From Streptomyces sp. CB01373 (lineage in GTDB: Bacteria; Actinomycetota; Actinomycetes; Streptomycetales; Streptomycetaceae): a DNA stretch of 64,000 nucleotides. The stretch is taken from assembly GCF_002803075.1 (NCBI RefSeq), contig NZ_NNBK01000019.1, positions 62,001 to 126,000 on the forward strand, read 5' to 3'. The notes beneath the pieces are model-generated. The model was not told the origin of the DNA. It worked only from the letters and a program-made list of their open reading frames with translations, and did not search any database. Positions 17,001 to 25,928 of the stretch are shown here, piece after piece (within the stretch, counting starts at the first letter, position 1; every line of letters starts with the position of its first letter). Both the position numbers and the translations under genes were made by a program.

Positions 17001-20000
17001 CCGAGGTGTGCCCGTCGTCCACCACCAAGTGCACGGTCTACGAGTACGGCGACGGCTCCGTCTACCGCAGCAGCGTCCTGGACGCCGCCCCCACCTCGTA
17101 CTGGCGACTGGGCGAGGGCGAAGGCGAAACGGCGACCAGCGAGGCCGTCTCCCGTACCGGACTCGACGAGGCCGTCTACCGCGACGTTCAGCTCGGCACC
17201 GGCTCCGCCCTCGCCGGCACGGCGGACACCTCTGCCTCCTTCGACGGCGCGGACTCCGTGATCGAACTGCCCGCCGACACCCTGAAGGCGGCGGCGTACC
17301 CGGCCGTCGAGCTGTGGTTCAGGACCAGCACGCCGATCGCGGTGCTGCTCGGATTCCAGGAGGGCGAGCTCGGCACGAAGCCGGACTCATGGCGTCCGGT
17401 GCTGAACATCGACGCCGCGGGCAAGCTCCGCGGCGAGTTCTACCTGTCCGGTGCCTCCGGGGCGACCCCCATCGTGTCGTCGCGGACCGTCACCGACGGC
17501 CAGTGGCACCACGTGGTGCTGTCGGCGTCCGCCGCCGCTCAGACGCTGTACCTGGACGGTGCCAAGGTCGGGTCACTGAACGGGGCGATCATCGACCAGT
17601 CCGGTGACTACGCCTACCTCGGCGGTGGCTACGGCACCTCCGGCTGGATGAACCTGCCCGGTGCCGACTACTACTTCAAGGGGCAGATGGACGAAGTCGC
17701 CTTCTACAACCACCCATTGGACGCGGTCACGGTTGCCGAGCACTACGCGGCCAGGGCCGCGATCGGCCAGATGACCAAGGTCACCCTGCCGTCCGGCCGA
17801 GTGCACGCCACCGCCGGGTACGACCCTGTCAGCGGCCGGCTGACCGAGCACTCCGACGCCAACGGCGGTATCTGGAAGGTCTCCTCCCCCTCGTACTCGA
17901 CAGCCTCGTCCTCGTACGCGGAGACGATCCAGCGCAGCGGTCCCACCGGCTACTGGCGACTGGGTGAGCGCAGCGGCGCACAGGCCGCGAGTCCCCTGGG
18001 TGACGACTCGACCGGTGCCTACGTGGACAGCGTGCGCCTGGGCAGTCCGGGCATCTTCGCCGACGGCGACGACACAGCCGCCGGGTTCACCGGTGACGGC
18101 GCGGTCGAGGTTCCCGCCGAGTCCCTGGGCAAGGGCACGTCGATGTCGGTGGAGCTGTGGTTCAGAACCGGCGATTCCGGCGTGCTGGCCACCAACCAGA
18201 ACACCGAGTTCGGAGACACCCCGACCGGCTATCGGCCCATGCTGGTGATCGACTCCGCCGGCAGGCTGCGCGGAAAGTTCACGCCCAGCGCGAGCAGCAT
18301 CCTGTCCAAGCAGGCGGTCAACGACAACAAGTGGCACCACGTCCTGCTCACCGGAAACGAAGGCGCCCAGGTGCTCTTCGTGGACGGCGACTACCAGGGC
18401 CAGACGGCCGGCGGCGTCGAGACACTGCGCCATGCCCACGTGCTCATCGGCGGCGGCTACGCCTCCAGCGGATGGGACGGCCAGGCCGGCGGCTACCGCA
18501 ACTTCACCGGCGAGATCGACGAAGTCACCTTCTACGACAAGGCGTTGGTCAGCTTCTCGCAGACCATGAAGCCCGACGGCACCAAGAGCTGGACGTATGC
18601 GCCGATATCCTTCCCCGGCGCCACCAACACGCCTCTCCTGCACGTTCAGGCCCGCAATGCCCTGATCAACGGCACAGGCGACCAGTACCGGGGGGTCGCC
18701 GTCGCGGACGCGCCGGCCGCGTACTGGCGGCTGAACGAGACCGACGGCACCAGGCTGCGCAGTGAGGTCGGCGGCCCGGACACGGACGCCGCCTTCCATG
18801 TGGACGGGACCATCCTGCACCGGTCCACACTCGGCACGACCGGCGTGTTCGGGCCCGGGGACGACTTGGCGGTCCGCCTGGACAGCGGCGGTTTCGTCGA
18901 AGTGCCCGGCTCCCTCCCCAAGGGGACGACCGACCTGTCGGCGGAGATGTGGTTCCGCACCTCGACCCCGTCGGCCGTGCTGCTGGGCTACCAGAACCAG
19001 CCCATCGGCCAGGTACCGACCTCCTGGCGCGCGGTGCTGAACATCGACGGCGCGGGCAAACTGCGGGGCGAGTTCTATCTCGCCAACGTATCCGGAGCCA
19101 CTCCGATCGTCTCGGCGCAGAAGGTGACGGACGGGACGTGGCACCACGTGGTCCTGTCGGCCTCGGGCACCACGCAGACCCTCTACCTGGACGGTGCCAA
19201 GGTCGGCTCGCTGAACGGCGCGATCGCGGAGCAGTCGCTTCGCTACTCCTACGTCGGCGGTGGCTACGGCAGCTCCGGCTGGATGGGCCTGCCGGCGAAC
19301 ACGTACTACTTCAACGGCGACATCGACGAGGTCGCCCTCTACCGCAAGCCGCTGACCGCCGATCAGGTCTCCGCCCACTACCGGGCACAGGCCGAGGGCG
19401 CCGACTCCGGCCTGACGTCCACGATCACCCTCACCGACCCGAAGCAGAGGACCAGCACGGCCGCGTACGACGCCCTGCACGGCCAGCGCGTCGTCTCCCG
19501 CACCGACGCCACCGGCGCGGTCACGTCGTACGCCTATGACCACGGCGGATTCCTGCACACGGTCACCGACCCCAACGGCCATGCCACCGTCACAGGCCAC
19601 GACGAGCGCGGCAACGTGGTGTCGTCCACGACCTGCCGGGACGCCGACTCCTGCTGGACGAGTTTCTCCTCGTACCACCTCAACAGCAGTGACCCGCTCG
19701 ACCCGCGCAACGACAAGCCGCTGACCCATCGCGACCAGCGGTCGAGCGACTACCGCGACGACCGCTACCGCACCGCCTACACCTACAACTCCCTCGGCCT
19801 GCCCCTCACCGCCGTCCGCCCGGACAACAGCACGGCCTCCACCACGTACACCGCCGGCACCGAGACCGCGGTCGGCGGCGGCACCACCCCGGCCGGCCTG
19901 GTGTCGACGCAGACCACACCGGGCGGCGCGAAGACGTCGTACCGCTACCACGCGGGCGGCGACCTGGCCGAGGTCACCTCACCGTCCGGGCTGGTCACCA

Positions 20001-23000
20001 AGTACACCTACGACGGACTGGGCCGGAAGACGTCCGAGAAGCAGATCTCCGACAGCTTCCCCGACGGCGTGACCACGAGCTACGCATACGACGCGGCCTC
20101 CCGCGTCGTCACGGAGAGCGGCGCCGCGACGAAGAACGAGATCACCGGCGCCACCCACACCGCCGTGATCACACGCGGTTACGACGAGGACGGCAACCTC
20201 CTCTCGGAGACGACCAAGGACACCACCGGCGGCGACACCGTACGCACGGCCACCTATCACTACGACGCGCACGGTCTGAACGACAGCGCCACCGACGCCG
20301 AACAGAACACCACCCGCTACGAGCACGACGCGCTGGGCCTCGTCACCGGGACGACCGACACGGCGGGAACGCACTTCGCGTACACCTACACCGCACGCGG
20401 ACAGCACGCCACCACCGTTGTGAACGACTGGACCGGAGACCCGTCCGGCATCATCCGGAACCTGACCGTGGTGTCCAACGCCTACGACCCGGCCGGCCGC
20501 CTGGCGTCCACCACGGACGCGATGGGTGCCACCACGGCCTACACCTACTTCGCCGACGGGCTGCCCGCCACCACCACGGCCAAGCAGGTCACCCAGGCCG
20601 ACGGCCAGAAGCGCGACATCGTCCTGGAGTCCAACACCTACGACCCGGCGGGCAATCCGACCCAGCAGGTCATCGGCGGAGGCGGGACCACACGGACGTA
20701 CACCGTGGACGCGCTGGGCCGCACCAGGACCAGCGTGCTCGACCCGGGCGGTCTGAACCGGACGAGCACCTTCACCTACGACGGCGACGACCGGCTGAAG
20801 GAACAGACGGAGACCGTCTCCGGGAGCAAGAAGCTCACCACGACCGCGGAGTACGACTCCGCGGGCAACCTGACGCGACAGACCGTCACCGACGGCACCA
20901 GCACCCACACCACGACCGGAACCTACGACCAGCGCGGCCTGCTGCTCACCACGGTCAGCCCGCGCGGCAACGTCACCGGCGCCGACGCGTCCGCGTACAC
21001 CGCCACCTACCGGTACGACGAACTCGGCCGCCCGGTGCGGCAGACCGCTCCAGCGGTCCAGGCCGAGGAGAGCGGCGGCACGGCGACCACGGTCAAGCCG
21101 ACCACGCTGACCGGCTACAACACCTTCGGCGAGGCGACCGAGACGAAGGACGCCCGAGGGAAGGTGACCCGTACCGAGGTCGACCGCCTCGGCCGCACGA
21201 CCGCCGTGACCCTGCCCGACTACACCCCGCCGGGCGGCGCCGCCGCGCTCACCGCGACCACCCGCGTCGCGTACAACGCACTCGGCCTGCCGCAGTCGGA
21301 CACCGACCCGCTCGGCCGCGTGACCCGCTACGGGTACGACCAGTTCGGCCGGCTCACCAGCAGGACGGACCCGGTTGCGAGCCCGGCGGACGCCCTGCGG
21401 GCCGAGCCCGGCTCCGGCCTGCTCGCGGGCCCTGCCACGGACGCCGAAGGCGGCGGCGTGTCCCGCTACACCTGGACACCGACCGGCCTCCAGCTCTCCG
21501 CCACGGACCCGACGGGCGCCCGCACCGAAGCCACCTACGACGAGCTCGGGCGGCAGCTGACCGCCACCACGATCGAGCGCCACCCGAACCGGCAGAATCT
21601 GGTCGCCCGCTACACCTGGGACGACGCGGGCAACCAGACCGCCTCGACGACACCGGGCGGCATCACCACCACCGGTATCTACAACCCGGCGGGCGAGACC
21701 AAGTCCGTGACCGACCCGGCCGGCACCACCAGATTCGACTACGACGGCCTCGGCCGCCCGACCGAGACCATCGACGCGACCAACCGCCGCACGACCACCG
21801 CCTACGACGCCCTCGGCGACGTCACCGCGACCACCGACTACGGCAAGGGCCCCACCGCGCTGCGCACGGCGGCCGCCGAATACGACGCCGACGGCAACCT
21901 GACCGCGGTGATCTCCGCGCAGACCAAGGCCCGCACCACGTACGGCTACGACGCGCTCGGCCGGATGACCAAGCAGGTCGAGCCCGTCTCCGGCAGCGAG
22001 TCGATCACGACGACCTTCGGCTACGACGAGACCGGCAACCGCACGCGTCTCACCGACGGCCGTGGCAACACCACCTTCCACACCTTCAACGCCTGGGGCC
22101 TGCCCGAGTCCACGACCGAACCGTCCACGACCGCGCACCCGAACGCGGCCGACCGCACCTGGACCACCGTCTACGACAAGGCCGGCCAGGCGGTGACGGA
22201 ACTGCTGCCGGGCGGCGTCAAGCGCGAGAGCGTCTACGACGGCCTGGGCCGCCTCATCCAGGAGACCGGCAGCGGCGCGGAGGCCCCGACCACGGACCGC
22301 ACGCTGTCCTACGACCTGGCGGGCCGGATCACGTCGGCCGGTTCCGGCACCCCGCTCACTCCGAACACCTACACCTACAACGACCGAGATGAGCTCCTTA
22401 CCGCTGCGGGCCCCGCCGGCACGGTGAAGTACGCCTACGACGCCGACGGCCGCATGACCGAACGCACGGACGCGAAGAACACCACCGTCTACGGCTACGA
22501 CACGGCGGGCCGGCTGGACTGGCTGTGGAACGAGATGACCGGCGCGGACATCTGGTACGCGTGGGACGCCGCGGGACGCCCCGTGATGGAGCAGTACGCG
22601 AACCAGCCGGCCGGCTCGTCCCAGTGGGTGGAGTCGGCACGCCGCAGCTACGGCTACGACAGCCTCGGCCGCCTCACCGACGACATCATCACCAGCCCGG
22701 ACGAGAGGACCGAGTTCGCCTCCACCACCTACTCCTACGACCTGGAAGACCGCCTGACCTGGAAGCAGACCAGCGGAACGGCGGGCGCGGGCGAACACGT
22801 CTACGGCTACGACCAGGCAGGCCGCCTGACCTACTGGACCCATGACAAGCAGACCACCCACTACACGTGGGACGCGTCCGGCAACCGCACGAAGGCCGGC
22901 TCCGTCACCGCCACCTACGACCCGCGCAACCGGCAGCTGACCGACGGCTCGACGACGTACACGTACACCCCGCGCGGCACCCTGGCCCGGACCTCGGCCG

Positions 23001-24085
23001 GGACGAAGACCCGCACCCTCGCCTTCGACGCCTTCGAACGCAAGGTCACCGACGGCACGGCAACATTCACCTACGACTCCCTGGACCGCGTCGCCAGGCA
23101 CAACGCCACCACGTTCCGCTACGACGGCGGGTCCAACAACCTCCTCGGCGACGGCACGACCGACTACAGCCGCACCCCCGCCGGCTCCCTGCTGGCCAGC
23201 ACCGACGGCACCACCACCCAGTGGTCCGTCACCGACCGGCACACCGACCTCGTCGCGGGCCTGTCCACCGACGGGAGGACGGTCACCGGCTCCACCGCCT
23301 ACGACCCCTTCGGCACCGTCACCACCACCGAGGGCACCACCCCGGCTGTCGGCTACCAGTCCGGCTGGACCGACCCGGACTCCGGCGACGTCAACATGGC
23401 CGCCCGCTGGTACCAGCCCGGCACCGGCACCTTCGCGGCACGGGACACCTGGCAGCTCGATCCCACACCCTCAGCGCAGGCCAACCGATACGGCTACATC
23501 AACGGAAGCCCGCTCAACGGAACCGACCCCAGTGGGCACCTCGTGGCGTGTGCCACTCCGGTCACGGCACCGGCCTGCGTCGGCGGCGCTGTGGGCAGCG
23601 TTGCGGGACCGGAGGGCACAGCGCTCGGCGCACTCCTGGGGCTTGGGACGGGGGTGGGTTTGGTGGTTGGTGATTGGCTGTCACCCAGCCCGCCGACCGG
23701 TCACCTTTACCGCCGAGGGGCCGGCGTTTCACTCAACTACGCCGGCAGCCTCTCGAACGCGCTGACGAAGCAGGCCAGCCGATTCGCTGGACCGTCGGGC
23801 GGCCGGTCAGGGCTTGTCTGCACGGGCAGTTGCGGCGGCTCCAACGCCCCTGGCCGGAACCCTCGATACGTGCCGACGGGCACGGCGGGGAGCGGTGGCG
23901 GCCGGTGCGTGTGGAACTGCGTGATCACCCCGCCCAGGCCGGTCATCGACCCCAACCCCAACAGGGGCCCCCATCCCGTCCCCGCGCCCACCCGGCCCGC
24001 CCCCAAGCCGGACTGGGACCCCAACGGCAGCAATCGGCCCCGGCCCCGAGGAATGCCGCGCCACTGGAGCGATTGCGTATATTGA
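14084..24085 (+). CDS. Giant secreted RHS/YD-repeat polymorphic toxin (tip frameshifted)
   Basis: 3333 residues to the stop at 24085, from a GTG at 14084. Order by approximate residue: signal peptide 1-28; DNRLRE-like domain 360-545; NBR1/Ig-like domain 548-660; DUF6531-like entry 775-905 (LSVTRTYNSLDPRTDGAFGS); three LamG/concanavalin-like domains 996-1222, 1279-1492 and 1536-1769; about 1300 residues of YD repeats; RHS core 3094-3153 (MAARWYQPGTGTFAARD, ANRYGYINGSPLNGTDPSGH); then a Gly-rich helix and a Pro-rich linker. RHS shells enclose a variable C-terminal toxin used against competing bacteria. Here the frame breaks at a C tract (24044-24047) and runs out after RHWSDCVY. Removing one C fuses the shell to the nuclease tip described next. 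The stop may be a real mutation or a homopolymer read error. Confidence 0.9.
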   Translation: MRPARPYVVAVAFVLAVLAGTEHAAFAVDQRTGGGPGEEAPDQRWGSAAGRGHLVSADATDASATGGHAEPLKGRGELDAEGQTGVTRLGGTPKLPKPGPVEETQAPESPAVEGFDSTSSAELTGERRERQRTFRNTDGTYTTRFYTEPVNFLAKDGSWTSIDTTLVRQDFAGLRTMNAGDPGWETEATESPVSFAASADADPLVRMGPGEGLSVGYSVEGSAAATGHAEGSRITYAGVRDAADLEFVAGGSSVKETLVLHDRTAPSEWRFPLRLEGLTAAADGHGGIVFTDVDGMQRAWMPPGWMQDSATSGDSAEGAVSLGVAYDLVEQDGRQVVVMRLDADWLNAPERVFPVRVDPSVKSFAATSGTYVEHPYNQNFASDTVLKVGTYDGGGHKAAAFLRFSGVESTLKNAWVLGADLALYNTWSQSCTARPVTVHPITSNWSETTTSKWPGPSTGSSLASKSFAHGWRPENTEKWSCGPAWEAIKLGSAGRALVDDWTHGRKKNYGLAVKASTTDSKGWKQFGSDDYPNGKPSLDITWTKYGATYKLGDFTAPVTATAKGVEKVTVTNQGQETWPKGGNFKLRYNLFDASGKEITDKAKISWTDMPKNVAPGDSVTLDATIAPLTPATYTVQWTMDDYGVSRFTSAGVPGPAVKISAVNIPPQLTAESPGSGVTVDSLTPTLWAKGTDADHSPKATLQYTFEVCEVEGSNLRKNCRKGARGATQQWAVPSGWLSWDKSYAWYAYVYDGAATSAQPGPALLTTRLPQPAVTSHLGGADDGKEIGVRAGNYVTAATDAAVSTVGPELSVTRTYNSLDPRTDGAFGSGWTTRWDMRVREEPETSTALVTLSDGSQVRFGRNPDATYAGPSGGALTLTRRGEGWTLRERSGTTYHFMPSGVLAQIADVAGRTQNVTRETKDGGPVKKVTDALSGRSLSFTWSGGHIKSVTTSAVDANSPGLTWNYRYDGDRLTEVCPSSTTKCTVYEYGDGSVYRSSVLDAAPTSYWRLGEGEGETATSEAVSRTGLDEAVYRDVQLGTGSALAGTADTSASFDGADSVIELPADTLKAAAYPAVELWFRTSTPIAVLLGFQEGELGTKPDSWRPVLNIDAAGKLRGEFYLSGASGATPIVSSRTVTDGQWHHVVLSASAAAQTLYLDGAKVGSLNGAIIDQSGDYAYLGGGYGTSGWMNLPGADYYFKGQMDEVAFYNHPLDAVTVAEHYAARAAIGQMTKVTLPSGRVHATAGYDPVSGRLTEHSDANGGIWKVSSPSYSTASSSYAETIQRSGPTGYWRLGERSGAQAASPLGDDSTGAYVDSVRLGSPGIFADGDDTAAGFTGDGAVEVPAESLGKGTSMSVELWFRTGDSGVLATNQNTEFGDTPTGYRPMLVIDSAGRLRGKFTPSASSILSKQAVNDNKWHHVLLTGNEGAQVLFVDGDYQGQTAGGVETLRHAHVLIGGGYASSGWDGQAGGYRNFTGEIDEVTFYDKALVSFSQTMKPDGTKSWTYAPISFPGATNTPLLHVQARNALINGTGDQYRGVAVADAPAAYWRLNETDGTRLRSEVGGPDTDAAFHVDGTILHRSTLGTTGVFGPGDDLAVRLDSGGFVEVPGSLPKGTTDLSAEMWFRTSTPSAVLLGYQNQPIGQVPTSWRAVLNIDGAGKLRGEFYLANVSGATPIVSAQKVTDGTWHHVVLSASGTTQTLYLDGAKVGSLNGAIAEQSLRYSYVGGGYGSSGWMGLPANTYYFNGDIDEVALYRKPLTADQVSAHYRAQAEGADSGLTSTITLTDPKQRTSTAAYDALHGQRVVSRTDATGAVTSYAYDHGGFLHTVTDPNGHATVTGHDERGNVVSSTTCRDADSCWTSFSSYHLNSSDPLDPRNDKPLTHRDQRSSDYRDDRYRTAYTYNSLGLPLTAVRPDNSTASTTYTAGTETAVGGGTTPAGLVSTQTTPGGAKTSYRYHAGGDLAEVTSPSGLVTKYTYDGLGRKTSEKQISDSFPDGVTTSYAYDAASRVVTESGAATKNEITGATHTAVITRGYDEDGNLLSETTKDTTGGDTVRTATYHYDAHGLNDSATDAEQNTTRYEHDALGLVTGTTDTAGTHFAYTYTARGQHATTVVNDWTGDPSGIIRNLTVVSNAYDPAGRLASTTDAMGATTAYTYFADGLPATTTAKQVTQADGQKRDIVLESNTYDPAGNPTQQVIGGGGTTRTYTVDALGRTRTSVLDPGGLNRTSTFTYDGDDRLKEQTETVSGSKKLTTTAEYDSAGNLTRQTVTDGTSTHTTTGTYDQRGLLLTTVSPRGNVTGADASAYTATYRYDELGRPVRQTAPAVQAEESGGTATTVKPTTLTGYNTFGEATETKDARGKVTRTEVDRLGRTTAVTLPDYTPPGGAAALTATTRVAYNALGLPQSDTDPLGRVTRYGYDQFGRLTSRTDPVASPADALRAEPGSGLLAGPATDAEGGGVSRYTWTPTGLQLSATDPTGARTEATYDELGRQLTATTIERHPNRQNLVARYTWDDAGNQTASTTPGGITTTGIYNPAGETKSVTDPAGTTRFDYDGLGRPTETIDATNRRTTTAYDALGDVTATTDYGKGPTALRTAAAEYDADGNLTAVISAQTKARTTYGYDALGRMTKQVEPVSGSESITTTFGYDETGNRTRLTDGRGNTTFHTFNAWGLPESTTEPSTTAHPNAADRTWTTVYDKAGQAVTELLPGGVKRESVYDGLGRLIQETGSGAEAPTTDRTLSYDLAGRITSAGSGTPLTPNTYTYNDRDELLTAAGPAGTVKYAYDADGRMTERTDAKNTTVYGYDTAGRLDWLWNEMTGADIWYAWDAAGRPVMEQYANQPAGSSQWVESARRSYGYDSLGRLTDDIITSPDERTEFASTTYSYDLEDRLTWKQTSGTAGAGEHVYGYDQAGRLTYWTHDKQTTHYTWDASGNRTKAGSVTATYDPRNRQLTDGSTTYTYTPRGTLARTSAGTKTRTLAFDAFERKVTDGTATFTYDSLDRVARHNATTFRYDGGSNNLLGDGTTDYSRTPAGSLLASTDGTTTQWSVTDRHTDLVAGLSTDGRTVTGSTAYDPFGTVTTTEGTTPAVGYQSGWTDPDSGDVNMAARWYQPGTGTFAARDTWQLDPTPSAQANRYGYINGSPLNGTDPSGHLVACATPVTAPACVGGAVGSVAGPEGTALGALLGLGTGVGLVVGDWLSPSPPTGHLYRRGAGVSLNYAGSLSNALTKQASRFAGPSGGRSGLVCTGSCGGSNAPGRNPRYVPTGTAGSGGGRCVWNCVITPPRPVIDPNPNRGPHPVPAPTRPAPKPDWDPNGSNRPRPRGMPRHWSDCVY
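17071..19390 (+). repeat. Three LamG-like domain copies within the RHS gene
   Basis: Each copy opens with a YWRLGE or YWRLNE motif (near 17099, 17951 and 18722) and contains KWHHVL/WHHVVLSAS and LDGAKVGSLNGA-type strands. Copies 1 and 3 are very similar over about 150 residues (both contain LRGEFYL, GATPIVS and TLYLDGAKVGSLNGAI), indicating internal duplication; copy 2 is more diverged. Confidence 0.8.
19410..23350 (+). repeat. YD/RHS repeat array
   Basis: Dozens of degenerate units of about 20 residues of the form Y-D-x-x-G-R/N-L, such as YTYDGLGRKTSE, YDPAGRLASTTD and YDALGRMTKQVE. In solved RHS proteins these wind into a hollow beta-shell around the toxin. The DNA is correspondingly repetitive at low identity. 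Confidence 0.9.
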
Positions 24086-24485
24086 CTCGTACGATCTGCG
24101 ACCGTGGCGCCTGGACCCGAAGTGGAAACCTGCTGGATATGATCGGTTGCCGGTCGGAAACCGGGCGGCCCTCCATTTGATCGGCAATCAGATGGGAGGC
24201 GCCAACGACACTCTGCGTAATTTCGTGGCTGGCTACCAGACTCCGGCCAACTCCCCCCATATGCGGTCGCTGGAGGACGACGTCACACGTGCCGTGAAAT
24301 CGCAGGAGCGTGTGGCGCTCGGTGTCGTCCCTGTGTACGGGCAAGACCCGGCCATCCCAACGGAGATACGAATGCGTGCGGTTGGAGATCGTGGTTATCG
24401 TCTGAACTGCACCGTTTATAATCGACCATCTGGTGGTTACGACTGCTCCGAAAGGTCATCCGGTGGAAATCTCTCGATTCCGTGA
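24048..24485 (+). pseudogene. Displaced RHS toxin tip: DNA/RNA non-specific endonuclease domain
   Basis: In the +1 frame relative to the RHS shell, an open frame reads EECRATGAIAYIDSYDLRPW, then HLIGNQMGGANDTLRNFV, PANSPHMRSLEDDVTRAV and LNCTVYNRPSGGYDC, ending at 24485. HLIGNQ(L/M)GG with downstream RN and NSP is the hallmark of the bacterial DNA/RNA non-specific endonuclease toxin family, the His being catalytic. There is no stop between about 24003 and 24485 in this frame, and no good start codon or ribosome site. It is therefore the tip of the RHS protein, cut off by one extra base, rather than a separate gene. Base composition is less GC-rich than the shell, typical for exchanged tips. 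Confidence 0.82.
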
Positions 24486-24987
24486 ACTTCTGGGACAACC
24501 GACGGTCAACGGTGATGTGGGGCAGGACTGGCAAGCGCTGGAGGCGCACTCCGGACTGAACCTTCCGGGCGATTACAAGCGGTTCGTGACGGCATACGGT
24601 CCCGGCTGCGTCAATGGCCAGTTGTATCTGTTTCATCCAAGGGCGGTGATTGGCGGCGAGGGATTGCGTCTCGAGTCACTGTGGGAACAGGCATCCTATG
24701 CATACTCTGAGCTGGCTCGGAATGCGCCGGAAATGTATCCGTTCCCCGTTTATCCGGCGCCTGATGGTTGTGTCCCAATCGCCCGATCTTCCTCCGGAAA
24801 TCATGTTTTCCTGGCCCCTCCAGGTGTCGGAGCGGAGGATTGGTCCGTGGTCTTGGACATGGGCGAGTGGATCCAGTTGGAAATGTCGTTTACGGACTTT
24901 CTGTGGGTGGCGCTTAGTGGAGAACTCGATTTCCCGGTGATCGAGGGCGAGGCGATGTTCGAGCCGGTCGGCACGCTGCAGTCGTGA
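24463..24987 (+). CDS. SUKH (SMI1/KNR4)-type immunity protein
   Basis: 174 residues from a GTG at 24463, chosen because CGAAAGG (24449-24455) precedes it by 7 bp. It overlaps the toxin-tip stop by 23 bp. The pattern WQALEAHSGLNLPGDYKRFV then TAYGPGCVNGQLYLFHP is the SUKH signature; the family commonly neutralises contact-dependent nuclease toxins. Position directly after the nuclease tip fits cognate immunity. It is clearly less GC-rich than surrounding genes, as expected for a mobile tip/immunity cassette. It appears intact, whereas the toxin frame is broken. Confidence 0.85.
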   Translation: MEISRFRELLGQPTVNGDVGQDWQALEAHSGLNLPGDYKRFVTAYGPGCVNGQLYLFHPRAVIGGEGLRLESLWEQASYAYSELARNAPEMYPFPVYPAPDGCVPIARSSSGNHVFLAPPGVGAEDWSVVLDMGEWIQLEMSFTDFLWVALSGELDFPVIEGEAMFEPVGTLQS

Positions 24988-25029
24988 CGGTCACCGGCAC
25001 CGTTGACCCGCCGTGCTTCGAAATGATGC

Positions 25030-25928
25030 AGTGAGCCACGCCCTTTCCAACCTGCCTCTGACGTACCGCAGTTGGGACGACAACGTGGTGAAGCCCCTGG
25101 TAGATGGGTTTTCGACCAAGAGAACCGTCTCCACCAGAGGCTTCACGTGCTTGTTTACCCGTCGGGCGTCGACGTGTCCAGCTCTGCCCTCCGCTTCCTC
25201 ACCCAGCAGTTGCGGCGGCACCGCCGTGCGATCGGTTCTCGTTGGCGGCGCCTGAGCGCCGGCCGTCAGGCCCTGCTGACACTCGCCCATCTGCGGTGGG
25301 ACACACGTATGCCCAACTCGCGGCCGGGTTCGGCGTCGGAACCACCACGGCCTACCGCTATGTCACCGAGGCCGTCCAACTCCTGGCCGCCCTCGCCCCC
25401 AGCCTCACCGACGCTGTGCGGACCGCGTCGGTGAAGGCGTTCGTGATCCTGGACGGCACGGTGCTGCCGATCGACCGCATTGCCGCGGACCGGCCGTTCT
25501 ACTCCGGCAAACATAAGAAGCACGGGATGAACGTGCAGGTCATCGCCGACCCCTTCGGTCGACTGCTGTGGGCCTCACCGGCCCTGCCCGGCGCCGTCCA
25601 CGACGTCCGCGCGGCCCGCGAACACGGCATCGTCGACGCCCTCGTCGAGGCCGGCATCAAGTGCTGGGCCGACAAGGGTTACCGGGGTGCCGGCGGCACG
25701 GTCCGCATCCCGTGCTGGGGCCGGTGGGAGACCCTCTCCGCAGGCCAGAAGGCTGTGAACCGATCCCACGCAAAGATCCGGGCCCTCGTCGAGCAGGCCG
25801 TCGCCACCCTCAAGTCCTGGCGGCTCCTCCGCAAACTGCGGTGCTCGACCACCCGGATCACCAGCCTCGTCCAGGCCGTCCTCACCCTTCATCTGACCAG
25901 CTCAGAGTGAAGATGGAAAGGGCTCACT
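25030..25928 (+). mobile_element. IS5-like insertion sequence, degenerate
   Basis: Left end AGTGAGCC (25030-25037) followed after a short gap by CCTTTCCA; right end TGGAAAGGGCTCACT (25914-25928), its near-complement. The roughly 900-bp length and the single DDE transposase fit the IS5 group used by Streptomyces. Flanking bases show no obvious target duplication, suggesting later rearrangement. Confidence 0.78.
25147..25910 (+). pseudogene. IS5-family DDE transposase, frameshifted
   Basis: The N-terminus starts at a GTG at 25147 (MLVYPSGVDVSSSALRFL) and runs in one frame to LTLAHLRW. Near 25298 the sequence jumps frame and continues as HTYAQLAAGFGVGTTTAYRY, AFVILDGTVLPIDRIAADRP, YSGKHKKHGMNVQVIADPFG, CWADKGYRGAGG and VEQAVATLKSWRLLRKLRC to a stop at 25910. 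The DG, ADKGY and final acidic regions of the DDE_Tnp_4 fold are present. Adding one C in GGTG(C)GGACAC restores a continuous frame, so a single-base deletion inactivated it. Confidence 0.85.

Noticed and set aside
17573..23242. Very long reverse-strand open frames inside the RHS gene (up to about 1087 codons)
   Set aside because: They arise from the GC-rich codon bias of the forward RHS gene; composition is Gly/Val/Arg-rich without motifs or plausible starts.
24090..24350. Short reverse-strand frames across the toxin tip
   Set aside because: The forward frame carries the nuclease signature and reads on continuously; the reverse frames have no recognisable content.
24147..24485. A stand-alone small gene starting at TTG 24147
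   Set aside because: The start would fall inside the nuclease domain, there is no ribosome site, and homologous residues continue upstream in the same frame to 24048.
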